A DNA stretch of 64,000 nucleotides from Sporomusa silvacetica DSM 10669 (GCF_002257705.1 NZ_LSLK01000070.1:124001-188000); one strand, 5' to 3'; shown: positions 16,815 through 25,298, counted from the first letter of the stretch. The notes: generated from the letters alone by a model not told the origin. Translations and numbers: made by a program.

Positions 16815-18140
16815 CTATTTCTTCTGCGCAGCCGCAGCTGCTGCGTTTTGCGCTTTAGACAATTTGATATAGTGAACAATATTGCGCTTAGCCGGACAGA
16901 CATATACACATGAACCGCACTCGACGCAATCAAGAAGACTATACTCTTCCTTGGCAGTAGCAAATGCGCTACGCTCGCCAAGAATACTCAGCATACTAGG
17001 AACAAGTCCCATCGGACAGGCCTCAACACAGCGACCACACCGGATGCATGGCTGTTCTGGTCCGATATTGACATCGGCTGCACTCAGCGCCAGAATACCT
17101 GAAGTACCTTTAATTACAGGCACATCAAGCGTACACTGCGCCATCCCCATCATCGGACCACCCATAATAACTTTAACCGGCTGCTCTTTAAAGCCGCCGC
17201 ACATAGCTACAGCTTGGGAAAAGGTTGCTCCTACTCTTAGCAGCACATTTTTGGGTTCAGCGATAGCACCACCAGTAACAGTAGCAACACGTTCAATAAG
17301 CGGAAGACCTTTTTCTACGGCATCAGCTATGGCTACTAAAGTGCCTACATTTTGTACAACTGCACCTACATCCATAGGCAATCCGCCTGAAGGCACTTCT
17401 CTGTCCAAGATTACTTTAATTAACGTTTTTTCTGCCCCTTGTGGATATTTGGTTTTAAGAGGCACTATTTCGATACTAGAACCAGCACAAGCTTTGCGCA
17501 TAACTTCAATAGCATCTGGTTTATTTTCTTCAATACCAACATAGCCTTTACTTACACTGATAATTTTCATGGCAATTTTCATACCAGTAACAATACGCTC
17601 GGTTTGTTCTAACATAACCCGGTGATCAGCTGTCAGATATGGTTCGCACTCAGCTCCATTGAGAATGAAGGAATCAATGGGTTTTTCTGGGGGAGGCGAC
17701 ATTTTTACATGTGTCGGGAAGGTAGCTCCTCCCATCCCTACCAGACCAGCTAAGCGAACAATTTCCTTAAGTTCTTTAGCATCGATTGACTGCCAGTCAC
17801 GGTTTAGAGGCAAACCTGGAACCCACTCATCCTGACCATCACCTTCAATGACAACTGCTTGACAGGTGCCAAATACGGGATGGGGATATTCAGCAATTTC
17901 CACCACTTTACCTGATGTTGAGGCATGAATCGGACTGGCAACAAAGGCTTGTGCTTCAGCTATTACCTGTCCTTTTTTGACCAAATCACCCACCTTGACT
18001 ACAGGTGCGCAAGGCGCTCCTATATGCTGCCTGGTAGGAATGATGACTTTTTGCGGTATGGGTGCCACTTCTATAGGTTTGGCAGCCGTATACCGTTTGC
18101 GGTCGTCGGGATGAACCCCCCCGCGAAAGCTTTTTGCCAT
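16815..18140 (-). CDS. rnfC: Rnf complex subunit C, NADH-oxidoreductase subunit
   Basis: RnfC is the cytoplasmic subunit that exchanges electrons with NAD+. The 441-residue protein has an N-terminal barrel-sandwich domain, a Rossmann-like NADH/FMN part with GLVGMGGATFPTHVK and ILNGAECEPYLTADHRVMLE, an SLBB-like segment, and a C-terminal pair of [4Fe-4S] motifs, CIRCGRCVEACP and CVECGSCVYVCP. The tail is alanine-rich. It is preceded by the rseC-like gene and followed by rnfD. Confidence 0.96.
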   Translation of the reverse strand: MAKSFRGGVHPDDRKRYTAAKPIEVAPIPQKVIIPTRQHIGAPCAPVVKVGDLVKKGQVIAEAQAFVASPIHASTSGKVVEIAEYPHPVFGTCQAVVIEGDGQDEWVPGLPLNRDWQSIDAKELKEIVRLAGLVGMGGATFPTHVKMSPPPEKPIDSFILNGAECEPYLTADHRVMLEQTERIVTGMKIAMKIISVSKGYVGIEENKPDAIEVMRKACAGSSIEIVPLKTKYPQGAEKTLIKVILDREVPSGGLPMDVGAVVQNVGTLVAIADAVEKGLPLIERVATVTGGAIAEPKNVLLRVGATFSQAVAMCGGFKEQPVKVIMGGPMMGMAQCTLDVPVIKGTSGILALSAADVNIGPEQPCIRCGRCVEACPMGLVPSMLSILGERSAFATAKEEYSLLDCVECGSCVYVCPAKRNIVHYIKLSKAQNAAAAAAQKK

Positions 18141-18190
18141 ACTTTCACTCCTTTTGTTTGGTGCAATCTAATCGCCTTATCCTAAGATAG

Positions 18191-18610
18191 CTATGACAAA
18201 ATGCGAGTTATAACTGGTCGCATATTATCATTAGTCCTAGCATTGCGATCAAAATATCTAATATAAATCAGGGAAATACCAACTGCGGCAACCCCTCCAC
18301 CAATCTGGTACCATATTGGGTCAGTCACCATTTTGGTAGTTGCCAGGTAAGTACCGGCGAAAACTCCCGCAACAGCCGCTATAAGCGGTAACATATAAAC
18401 AATAAACGCCGCTTTTAGCATATTGACGTCTTTTCCCTCAATGACCACCCGCTGCCCTCTTTTAGCTCCCACCGGGTTCAGCACCTCAACCACAATGGCA
18501 TCATTTCCAGGGCAACTGCCGCAATTTTCACAATCACTATGACGACTGGCCTTTACTTTGGCCATTCCATCAAATACTTCCAAAACAAGGCATTCTTGTT
18601 GCTTTCCCAA
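18191..18610 (-). CDS. SoxR-reducing/RseC family membrane protein
   Basis: A 139-residue protein with an N-terminal soluble part holding four cysteines (CENCGSCPG plus neighbours), followed by two membrane helices at about 68-88 and 98-118. This matches the RseC/SoxR-reducing protein family, which is commonly encoded with rnf. Its exact role is not settled; maturation or a redox accessory function for Rnf is inferred. TTG start at 18610, supported by AAGGAGGGAGGACT. First gene of the rnf operon. Confidence 0.88.
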   Translation of the reverse strand: MGKQQECLVLEVFDGMAKVKASRHSDCENCGSCPGNDAIVVEVLNPVGAKRGQRVVIEGKDVNMLKAAFIVYMLPLIAAVAGVFAGTYLATTKMVTDPIWYQIGGGVAAVGISLIYIRYFDRNARTNDNMRPVITRILS

Positions 18611-18863
18611 AGTCCTCCCTCCTTTTTAGTAGGATTAATTTAGATTAGATATTTTTTGCTAAACCAGATTATATATTCGCTTTATCACGAACATTTACCT
18701 GCACATCAATATAAATTACTTTTTTCACTATCTCTTCCAATATTTTCAATATATTTTTCCCAAGATTACACCGTATTTACACAATACCAGATTTCACACA
18801 AAAATACTATAGTTTTTCAGTGAATCTTTACATAAATCACATGGTTTATTATAGAGACCTACA

Positions 18864-18918
18864 ACTTGCACCTAGCCTTTTGCGACAGTCACAAGTCGAT
18901 GCTATACCTTCTATTAGG
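18864..18918. repeat. GGCTAGG-motif structured element, copy 2
   Basis: Matches copy 1 (3668-3746) through CCTAGCCTTTTGCGACAG and AAGTCGATG, then through CCTTCTATTAGG and a following A-run. Here CGAC...GTCG can pair. It precedes the rnf operon on the - strand. Confidence 0.4.
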
Positions 18919-18959
18919 AAAAAAGTCTCCCGAACAATAATTTGTAATGTCCGGAAGAC
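18919..18959 (-). terminator. Terminator of the methylmalonyl-CoA decarboxylase operon
   Basis: On the - strand GTCTTCCGGAC and GTTCGGGAGAC pair over 11 positions (two G-U) and are followed by six T. It lies 50 bases beyond the stop of the last gene at 19009. Confidence 0.85.
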
Positions 18960-19008
18960 CTGACTTGTTTAATTATTGCTTACTTATATATTATTTCTCT
19001 ATAAGTAG

Positions 19009-19575
19009 TTACTCACCCTTAGATTTACTCAATACCAATTTAATAACTTGCTCCTCTGAAATCATGATCTTGCCTGGCAACTCCTGTAGCGCCATCAGAA
19101 GTTTTACTCCAGGTTTAAAGTAAAAACGCCTGTTTTCTATTTTTCCCCGCAAACCCGCAGCAGTATACGCCAGTGTCCATACATCTCGCCCATCAAGCGC
19201 TGAATGAAAACGATATGTTCGTCGAAATTTTATAACACCTATCAACTGAGGCTTATAGCGATAGGCACCAACAATATCACTGTAGGGAACCTCATGGATT
19301 CTCTTGCCTAGTAACCCACGCTTCGTCAGTCTAAGCACATTCTTATCCATTTCGTAGGTATATTTGGCAGACGTACGTTCAATTAGAACAAATAATACCA
19401 ATGCTTCTGCCATTAATTCTAAAGGTTGAACTACGGTAAGAACAAACCATTTGTAAAGCGACCAAATGACAAGAAGCGCCAAAATTGCTACAGAAATTGT
19501 CATAATAATAGCGTTTTTCTTACTGACCTCAGATTGTGCTACCAATTTGTCCATATTAATCGAATCCGCTATCAT
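19009..19575 (-). CDS. Unrecognised membrane protein with a PH-like soluble domain
   Basis: I do not recognise this 188-residue protein. It has two closely spaced membrane segments (about residues 20-40 and 47-66) and a soluble C-terminal half with alternating beta pattern (YEMDKNVLRLTKRGLLGKRI, VPYSDIVGAYRYKP), reminiscent of bacterial PH-like domains such as YcxB. It is 12 bases downstream of the 51-residue decarboxylase subunit and upstream of a strong terminator, so it is likely cotranscribed with mmd. No clear ribosome site precedes the ATG at 19575; an internal ATG at 19554 is no better. Role unknown. Confidence 0.6.
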   Translation of the reverse strand: MIADSINMDKLVAQSEVSKKNAIIMTISVAILALLVIWSLYKWFVLTVVQPLELMAEALVLFVLIERTSAKYTYEMDKNVLRLTKRGLLGKRIHEVPYSDIVGAYRYKPQLIGVIKFRRTYRFHSALDGRDVWTLAYTAAGLRGKIENRRFYFKPGVKLLMALQELPGKIMISEEQVIKLVLSKSKGE

Positions 19576-19587
19576 GCTGATAGCAGA

Positions 19588-19743
19588 CTATTCTTCGTCT
19601 TCATATTCTTCGCCGTCTTCTACGGGCGCAGGAAATGCGGCATGCAAGGCTTTTGTAGCCACAATGAAGACACTGATAACAGCAAACATCGTAGGCAGCG
19701 CAACTGTCATCAGCGTTACAGCTTTAGAGAATGCACTTTCCAT
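19588..19743 (-). CDS. OadG-related small membrane subunit of the decarboxylase
   Basis: A 51-residue gene. The product MESAFSKAVTLMTVALPTMF continues into a single membrane helix (VISVFIVATKAL) and ends in a strongly acidic tail (EDGEEYEDEE). GGAGG lies eight bases before the ATG. It resembles the N-terminal membrane anchor of OadG-type gamma/delta subunits of sodium-pumping decarboxylases, and sits 16 bases downstream of mmdB. It may anchor or assemble the decarboxylase together with the separately encoded 90-residue MmdD, which lacks an obvious membrane helix. Confidence 0.8.
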   Translation of the reverse strand: MESAFSKAVTLMTVALPTMFAVISVFIVATKALHAAFPAPVEDGEEYEDEE

Positions 19744-19759
19744 TATTATTTTCCTCCCC

Positions 19760-20917
19760 CTATTTTGCCAGCGCCGGAATCAGGGCAAGTACCAAACCGC
19801 CAGCCACAACAGAAGCAACCTGTCCGGCTACGTTTACCCCGATAGCATGCTGAATAATGAAGTTTGTGGGGTCTTCTTTGAGTGCCATCTTAGCAATTAC
19901 CCGGCCAGACATCGGAAAGGCCGAAATACCGCAAGCACCAATCATCGGATTTATTTTAACCGGGCTGAACATATTTAATAGTTTGGCAAAAAGTACGCCG
20001 CCAGCAGTATCAAATACAAAGGCTACTGCACCAAGTGCCATAATCAAAAAAACTTCGAAAGTCAGGAAACGTTCAGCAGACATAGTGCCACCGATAGTGA
20101 TACCAAGCACCAGAGTAATCAAATTAGCAAGTTCATTCTGAGCAGCGTTGGAAAGATTTTCAACAACACCACTTTCCCGCAGGAGATTACCGAACATCAG
20201 GCTGCCTATAAGAGCAACAGAGATGGGAGCAACAATACCAGCGATAACCGTAATCATGATTGGGAACAGAAATTTGGTGGTTTGAGAAACAGGTTCTTCC
20301 CCTTCAAAACCCATCTTAATCTTACGTTCACTTTCAGTAGTCAGCGCTTTAATAACAGGTGGCTGAATTACCGGTACCAGCGACATGTACGAATAAGCAG
20401 CAACAGACAATGGACCTAACAGTTCTTGCGCGAAACGGCTAGCTACATAAATCGTAGTTGGACCGTCGGCAGCGCCAATGATACCGATAGAGGCAGCATG
20501 TTCAAAAGAAAAACCCACCAGTGTTGCGCCAATGGCTGTAGCAAAAATACCAAACTGAGCAGCGGCAGCAAACAACATTACTGATGGGCGACGGATCAAT
20601 GGTGTAAAGTCACACATGGCACCAATAGCAATAAAAATAAGAACAGGAAACAATTCGTTAGCAATACCGGCATTGTAAAGTACAATAAGAAACCCTTCCT
20701 CTCCCGGAATAGTGGAGACTGCTGAAGAATGTGGAATGTTAGCTAAAACTGCACCAAAGCCGATAGGGAGAAGAAGTGACGGTTCATAGTCATGTTTTAC
20801 GGCAAGGTAGATGAGCAGTGCACCAATAGCCCACATGACTACATGCTTCCAGGTAAGACCGAGGAAGCCCATGAGCAGCTCATCAAGCCAAGGATACTGC
20901 TGAATCAATAGTTCCAT
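19760..20917 (-). CDS. mmdB: Methylmalonyl-CoA decarboxylase beta subunit, sodium pump
   Basis: The beta subunit decarboxylates carboxybiotin and exports Na+. The 385-residue polytopic protein has the family signatures: an early PIGFGAVLANIP segment, the central DGPTTIYVASRFAQELLG containing the Na+-site aspartate, and GACGISAFPMSGRV near the C-terminus. Length and motifs are normal. AGGAGGT precedes the ATG. A strong stem-loop separates it from mmdC upstream. Confidence 0.95.
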   Translation of the reverse strand: MELLIQQYPWLDELLMGFLGLTWKHVVMWAIGALLIYLAVKHDYEPSLLLPIGFGAVLANIPHSSAVSTIPGEEGFLIVLYNAGIANELFPVLIFIAIGAMCDFTPLIRRPSVMLFAAAAQFGIFATAIGATLVGFSFEHAASIGIIGAADGPTTIYVASRFAQELLGPLSVAAYSYMSLVPVIQPPVIKALTTESERKIKMGFEGEEPVSQTTKFLFPIMITVIAGIVAPISVALIGSLMFGNLLRESGVVENLSNAAQNELANLITLVLGITIGGTMSAERFLTFEVFLIMALGAVAFVFDTAGGVLFAKLLNMFSPVKINPMIGACGISAFPMSGRVIAKMALKEDPTNFIIQHAIGVNVAGQVASVVAGGLVLALIPALAK

Positions 20918-20980
20918 CTGTGATTTTATACCTCCTAGCCTATATTGGAATAATAATCTTGCTCTGTTCAGAATTACTAT

Positions 20981-21021
20981 CTGGAATTAATGCGACGTCA
21001 GATTAGCCGCACTAATTCCAG
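20981..21021. other. Stem-loop between mmdC and mmdB
   Basis: CTGGAATTA pairs with TAATTCCAG, with an inner GCG/CGC. No U-tract follows, so it is more likely a processing or stability element, or a weak terminator that tunes subunit ratios. Function inferred. Confidence 0.5.
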
Positions 21022-21032
21022 CTTGGCTAGCA

Positions 21033-21419
21033 TTAACCGATAACAGCCATAACTTCACCAGGCTTAACACTTTGACCGGCGGTTACATTGATAGACTTAA
21101 TCGTACCATCAGCAGGAGCACCAATTTCGTTTTGCATTTTCATAGCTTCAAGAATAAGGATAACATCACCCTTTTTCACCTTTTGACCAACAGGAGCAAC
21201 TATCTTAGTCACTTTTCCTGGCATTGGGGCGTTTATAGGGGTATCACCAGCAGACACTTGAACAGGTGCAGGAGTAGCGGCTTTGGGAACCGCAGGTGCG
21301 GCAGGTGCCGCAGCAACTGGAATCACCGGACGAGGTTGGGCGGCAATAGCGGCGCCACCTACTTCTTCTACCTCCACCTCATAGGTATTACCATTAACTG
21401 TCACATTAAATTTTTTCAT
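21033..21419 (-). CDS. mmdC: Methylmalonyl-CoA decarboxylase biotin carrier subunit
   Basis: The gamma subunit carries biotin between the carboxyltransferase and the membrane pump. The 128-residue protein has an N-terminal part (MKKFNVTVNGNTYEVEVEEV), an alanine/proline-rich flexible linker (about 32-60), and a C-terminal biotinyl domain with the EAMKM biotinylation motif, lysine being the attachment site. ATG at 21419 is chosen because GGAGGG precedes it by nine bases; the open frame extends upstream without a ribosome site. Confidence 0.95.
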   Translation of the reverse strand: MKKFNVTVNGNTYEVEVEEVGGAAIAAQPRPVIPVAAAPAAPAVPKAATPAPVQVSAGDTPINAPMPGKVTKIVAPVGQKVKKGDVILILEAMKMQNEIGAPADGTIKSINVTAGQSVKPGEVMAVIG

Positions 21420-21460
21420 TCTAGCGGACCCTCCATTCATTGATGGTGTTTGTATTTTAC

Positions 21461-21733
21461 TTAGGCAAACTGACGGCTGTCCATAATCTTTTGTCGTCCC
21501 ACATTTCCCCACTGGTTGCTGGTGCGGGTAATCCTAACGGCTAGGTTACCCGTCCCCATCATCGCATAGATACTGGCAGTAATAACAGCAACCACTTCCG
21601 GGCTAATATTCTCTGCCGTTACCGCCATCGAAACTGCAGCCGCCATTTCGGTTATTGCTGCATCTGGCCTTTTCTTTTTTTTCTTAGCCTTAGGCGGCTC
21701 AGGCTTTCCCAATAAGGAATCTAAAAAACCCAC
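21461..21733 (-). CDS. mmdD: Methylmalonyl-CoA decarboxylase delta-like subunit, linker half
   Basis: A 90-residue protein with a lysine-rich N-terminal region (PKAKKKKKRP) and a moderately hydrophobic ISPEVVAVITASIYAMMG segment, ending SRQFA. The EVVAVITASI part and RxxRxSNxW-type region are typical of the C-terminal half of OadG/MmdD proteins, which hold the complex together. An N-terminal transmembrane anchor, usual in MmdD, is not visible. The gene sits between mmdA and mmdC, the position of mmdD in Veillonella-type clusters. Confidence 0.75.
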   Translation of the reverse strand: MGFLDSLLGKPEPPKAKKKKKRPDAAITEMAAAVSMAVTAENISPEVVAVITASIYAMMGTGNLAVRITRTSNQWGNVGRQKIMDSRQFA

Positions 21734-21776
21734 GTTAACTATCCCCTTTCTTTCCAGTATGAAAGTTTAACGAGAA

Positions 21777-23306
21777 TTATAGCGGAATGTTACCATGCTT
21801 TTTGGCCGGCCGTTGTTCGCGCTTACTAGCCAGCATGTTAAGCGCAGTAATAACCCGCGGTCGGGTTTCCTTCGGTTCGATAACTTGGTCAACGAAACCT
21901 CTTTCTGCCGCTTTATATGGGGTTGCGAAATCTTCCACATATTTTGCTGTTTTTGCTGCTGCGTCAGCATCATTACGGAAGATGATGTTGGCAGCGCCAG
22001 CTGGTCCCATAACAGCAATTTCAGCGCTCGGCCACGCCAATACCTGATCAGCGCCCAGATCCTGGGAGCACATAGCCAGATAGGCACCTCCATATGCTTT
22101 GCGGGTAATGACTGTAACCTTGGGAACAGTTGCTTCACAATAAGCATACAGCATTTTAGCGCCATGGCGAATTATGCCGCCATACTCCTGGTCAGTGCCA
22201 GGCAGGAAGCCAGGAACGTCAACAAGGTTTACTACTGGCAGGTTAAAAGCATCACAGAAACGAATAAACCGTGCAGCTTTATCAGAAGCATTAATATCAA
22301 GGCAGCCGGCCATAACATTAGGCTGGTTGGCAATAATACCTACAGGCTGTCCATCAAAGCGGGCAAAGCAAGTAATGATATTATTCGCGTAATGAGCATG
22401 CACTTCATAGAATTCACCATTGTCCACAATTGATTTAATGACATCTTTCATATTATATGGTTGATTGGGATTGTCTGGTAAAAGAGTATTAAGTCCCTCA
22501 TCCATCCGGTTAGCATCATCACCAGTTTCAACAATCGGCGCATCGTCCAAATTATTACTTGGTAAAAAGCTTAAAAGATAACGAACTTGCTGCACACAGT
22601 CATCGTCATTTTCAGTTGCAAAATGAGCCACACCAGAGGTCGCGTTATGGGTTAGAGCACCGCCTAACTGTTCAGCAGTTACTTCTTCAGCAGTAACTGA
22701 CTTAATAACCTGTGGGCCAGTAATAAACATTTGACTAGTGTTCTTCACCATGTAGATAAAGTCGGTAATAGCCGGTGAATATACTGCACCGCCAGCGCAT
22801 GGTCCCATGATAACGGAAATTTGGGGAATAACACCTGACGCTGCGGTATTTTGATAAAATATTTTTCCATAACCAGATAAAGCATCTATGGCTTCTTGAA
22901 TCCGTGCACCACCTGAATCGTTTATACCAATTAAAGGAGCTCCCATTTTAAGAGCCAGTTTTTGTACTTTTACAATTTTGTTGGCATGCATTTCACCTAA
23001 TGAACCACCAATGACAGTAAAGTCTTGCGCGTATACATATACTAAGCGACCATCAATCGTGCCATAACCTGTTACTACACCTTCGCCGGGAGACTCAACA
23101 TTTTCCATACCAAAGTTGGTGCAACGATGACAGACAAATTGATCCAGTTCAACAAAGGTACCAGCATCCAAAAGTTTTTCAACACGTTCTCGGGCCGTAA
23201 ACTTGCCACTGGCATGTTGTTTATCAATACGCTTTTGGCCACCGCCTAATTTAACCTTTTCCTGGCGTTTTTTCAGATCATCAATTTTTCCCTGGATTGT
23301 AGCCAT
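21777..23306 (-). CDS. mmdA: Methylmalonyl-CoA decarboxylase alpha subunit, carboxyltransferase
   Basis: The alpha subunit transfers the carboxyl group of methylmalonyl-CoA to biotin, releasing propionyl-CoA. The 509-residue protein has the two crotonase-like carboxyltransferase domains, with GINDSGGARIQEAIDALSGY, IMGPCAGGAVYSPAITDFIY and the second oxyanion region PGFLPGTDQEYGGIIRHGAKM. C-terminus SKREQRPAKKHGNIPL is the usual family end. A propionyl-CoA carboxylase beta would look similar, but the membrane pump genes next to it favour the sodium-pumping decarboxylase. Confidence 0.95.
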   Translation of the reverse strand: MATIQGKIDDLKKRQEKVKLGGGQKRIDKQHASGKFTARERVEKLLDAGTFVELDQFVCHRCTNFGMENVESPGEGVVTGYGTIDGRLVYVYAQDFTVIGGSLGEMHANKIVKVQKLALKMGAPLIGINDSGGARIQEAIDALSGYGKIFYQNTAASGVIPQISVIMGPCAGGAVYSPAITDFIYMVKNTSQMFITGPQVIKSVTAEEVTAEQLGGALTHNATSGVAHFATENDDDCVQQVRYLLSFLPSNNLDDAPIVETGDDANRMDEGLNTLLPDNPNQPYNMKDVIKSIVDNGEFYEVHAHYANNIITCFARFDGQPVGIIANQPNVMAGCLDINASDKAARFIRFCDAFNLPVVNLVDVPGFLPGTDQEYGGIIRHGAKMLYAYCEATVPKVTVITRKAYGGAYLAMCSQDLGADQVLAWPSAEIAVMGPAGAANIIFRNDADAAAKTAKYVEDFATPYKAAERGFVDQVIEPKETRPRVITALNMLASKREQRPAKKHGNIPL

Positions 23307-23358
23307 TTGAAAAACACCTCCATTACTTGGGAATTGAATACTTTTTTAGACTGAATGT

Positions 23359-23802
23359 CTACTTGCGTTCAGACAGTTCTAACAGAATACCGCCGGTTGC
23401 CTTCGGGTGAACGAAAGCAATGCTGGCACCGCCAGCGCCATAACGCGGTGTTTCATCAATTAGTCGAACGCCTTGTTCTTTAAGATCAGTGAGCGCAGCC
23501 TCAAGGTTGTCCACACGAAGTGCAAGATGTTGGATACCCTCGCCATTCTTTTCAATGAATTTAGCAACCGGCCCATCAGGAGAAGTTGATTCTAACAGCT
23601 CAACTTCGCTGTCACCACAAGGAATAAAGCAAACTTTTACTTTTTGCTGTTCAATAACTTCTTCGCCCAGCGCCGCCATACCAAGCACATCAGTGTAAAA
23701 CTTCTTGGCTTGTTCCATATCTTTTACCGCAATCCCGATATGGTCAACTCTAAGCACTTGGAATTTGCGAGCATTAACACCGCAATTACAATCTTGACAC
23801 AT
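23359..23802 (-). CDS. mce: Methylmalonyl-CoA epimerase
   Basis: Interconverts the (R) and (S) forms of methylmalonyl-CoA, linking the mutase and decarboxylase. The 147-residue VOC-family protein carries VDHIGIAVKDMEQAKKFYTD, ESTSPDGPVAKFIEKNGEGI with the metal-site residues, and a C-terminal GGILLELSE. It begins with an unusual cysteine cluster MCQDCNCG before the normal start of the domain. AAGGAGG supports this start. 52 bases upstream of mmdA. Confidence 0.94.
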   Translation of the reverse strand: MCQDCNCGVNARKFQVLRVDHIGIAVKDMEQAKKFYTDVLGMAALGEEVIEQQKVKVCFIPCGDSEVELLESTSPDGPVAKFIEKNGEGIQHLALRVDNLEAALTDLKEQGVRLIDETPRYGAGGASIAFVHPKATGGILLELSERK

Positions 23803-23910
23803 ATTCTTGCCTCCTTGCTACAAATTTGACTGACCAATCCAATCTTTATATATAATACCATATTTTAATATCAGGTACTATAAATTCCTATTATTTTTTT
23901 AAAAATTTCA

Positions 23911-24849
23911 TTAACGTAGTACTTGCCGTAATAAATCAGCAACTACGCTGTACGGATCTCTTTCCCGTCTTTCAACAGCAGCTACCACAGAATTAAAGTC
24001 CCCACTGCCTGTAACATTCTTAAGTACGTACCGGCCAATTTGTTCATCAAGTAACGCCAGCAGCTCATTTCGAGTTCGTTTTGTGCGTTGAATAGACAGT
24101 TGACCCGAGCTGTGCAAATAACTGCTATGTTCTTCTATAGCATTGAGCAGTTCAGTCAGTCCTTCTCCCCTACTGGCGACAGTTCGTTTGACTGGCGGCC
24201 GCCAGTCAACTATGGTTTGATTCAATTCAAGCATCATTTCAATTTCTGTATTTAACCGTTCAACGCCATCCCGGTCTGCTTTATTGATTGCAAATATATC
24301 TGCAATTTCCAATATACCCGCCTTAATGGCCTGGATATCATCGCCAAGACCAGGTACTAGTACAACAATCGTAGTATCCGCAGCCTTGATAATATCAACT
24401 TCAGACTGACCAACACCTACTGTTTCAATAAATATAATATCTTTACCAAATGCATCCATGATTTTGGCTGCCTCAGCAGTCTTTCGTGACAAACCGCCCA
24501 GACTACCTCTTGTTCCCATACTCCGAATGAACACCCCTTCATCTAAGGTAAGTTCATTCATGCGAATACGATCACCCAAAATTGCACCGCCGGAAAAAGG
24601 ACTAGTTGGATCTACAGCAATTATACCCACAGTCTTGCCTTGATATCGGTACTCCTTGGCTAACTTATCAGTAAGCGTACTTTTTCCAGCGCCTGGGGGT
24701 CCAGTAATACCAATAACATGAGCTCTCCCAGTGTGGGGATAGAGTTGCTGCATAATTTCGGCCGCTTCATCGTAATCATTTTCTACAGCAGTGATGGCGC
24801 GGGCCAAGGCCCGTTTGGACCCGGCCAGCACTTGTTCAACAATATTCAT
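23911..24849 (-). CDS. meaB: Methylmalonyl-CoA mutase-associated GTPase MeaB
   Basis: MeaB is a G-protein chaperone that loads and protects the adenosylcobalamin mutase. The 312-residue product has Walker A GPPGAGKST, the DPTSPFSGGAILGDR signature, a catalytic ETVGVGQSE region and the NKADRDG base-specificity motif. The C-terminal dimerisation domain is complete. GGGTGATAACGG precedes the ATG. It follows the small mutase subunit by 36 bases. Confidence 0.96.
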   Translation of the reverse strand: MNIVEQVLAGSKRALARAITAVENDYDEAAEIMQQLYPHTGRAHVIGITGPPGAGKSTLTDKLAKEYRYQGKTVGIIAVDPTSPFSGGAILGDRIRMNELTLDEGVFIRSMGTRGSLGGLSRKTAEAAKIMDAFGKDIIFIETVGVGQSEVDIIKAADTTIVVLVPGLGDDIQAIKAGILEIADIFAINKADRDGVERLNTEIEMMLELNQTIVDWRPPVKRTVASRGEGLTELLNAIEEHSSYLHSSGQLSIQRTKRTRNELLALLDEQIGRYVLKNVTGSGDFNSVVAAVERRERDPYSVVADLLRQVLR

Positions 24850-24885
24850 CCGTTATCACCCGCCATCTAGCATATCAAACAGCTA

Positions 24886-25278
24886 CTATTTTACATTAGT
24901 CTTAATGAACTCAATAATAGCACTAGTTGTAGTGCCAGGCGTAAACACTTCAGCTATTCCAGCCGCTTTAAGACCAGGTATATCGGCATCAGGAATAACG
25001 CCACCACCAACAATAAGTACATCACTCATATCCTTTTGCCTGCATATTTCAGCAATACGCGGGAAAAGGTGGTTATGTGCACCAGATAATAGGCTTAAGG
25101 CGATTACATTTACATCTTCTTGCAATGCTGCTTCTACAATTTGCTCCGGCGTCTGCCTAAGTCCAGTATAAATTACCTCAAAGCCAGCATCGCGGAGTGC
25201 GCGTGCTACGACTTTGGCGCCACGATCATGACCGTCCAGGCCAGGCTTTGCAACCAATACTCTAATACGTTTTTCCAT
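24886..25278 (-). CDS. Methylmalonyl-CoA mutase cobalamin-binding subunit
   Basis: A 130-residue B12-binding protein with the histidine-on motif GLDGHDRGAKV, SLLSGAHNHLFPR and GGGVIPDADI. It is the separate C-terminal half of the mutase and binds adenosylcobalamin in the base-off form. ATG at 25278 is chosen since GGGAGG lies seven bases upstream; the upstream GTG falls in the ribosome site. It lies 20 bases after the large subunit gene, as in split archaeal and Firmicutes mutases. Confidence 0.94.
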   Translation of the reverse strand: MEKRIRVLVAKPGLDGHDRGAKVVARALRDAGFEVIYTGLRQTPEQIVEAALQEDVNVIALSLLSGAHNHLFPRIAEICRQKDMSDVLIVGGGVIPDADIPGLKAAGIAEVFTPGTTTSAIIEFIKTNVK

Positions 25279-25298
25279 CGTTGTTCCTCCCACTCAGC

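Larger units (their letters stand above)
18611..19008. other. Upstream region of the rnf operon
   Basis: No protein gene is visible. Reading the - strand, the mmd terminator (18919-18959) is followed by a small hairpin and a GGCTAGG motif (18864-18901) also found near 3.7 kb, then a TATAAT hexamer (18848-18853) without a convincing -35, then about 230 AT-rich bases leading to rseC. Two similar stretches TTGTGTGAAAT and TTGTGTAAAT occur in it; they might be regulator sites but do not form a recognised operator. Confidence 0.55.

Noticed and set aside
16815..18140. Overlapping + strand frame of 220 codons inside rnfC (16882-17544)
   Set aside because: It is antisense to a gene with clear RnfC motifs and has no recognisable domain or ribosome site.
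18780..18830. Two TTGTGT-AAAT stretches before rnf as a Rex operator
   Set aside because: They are direct, not inverted, and lack the standard spacing, so not called.
21420..21512. N-terminal extension of the biotin carrier subunit
   Set aside because: The open frame extends upstream but without a ribosome site, and it overlaps mmdD; GGAGGG supports the internal ATG.
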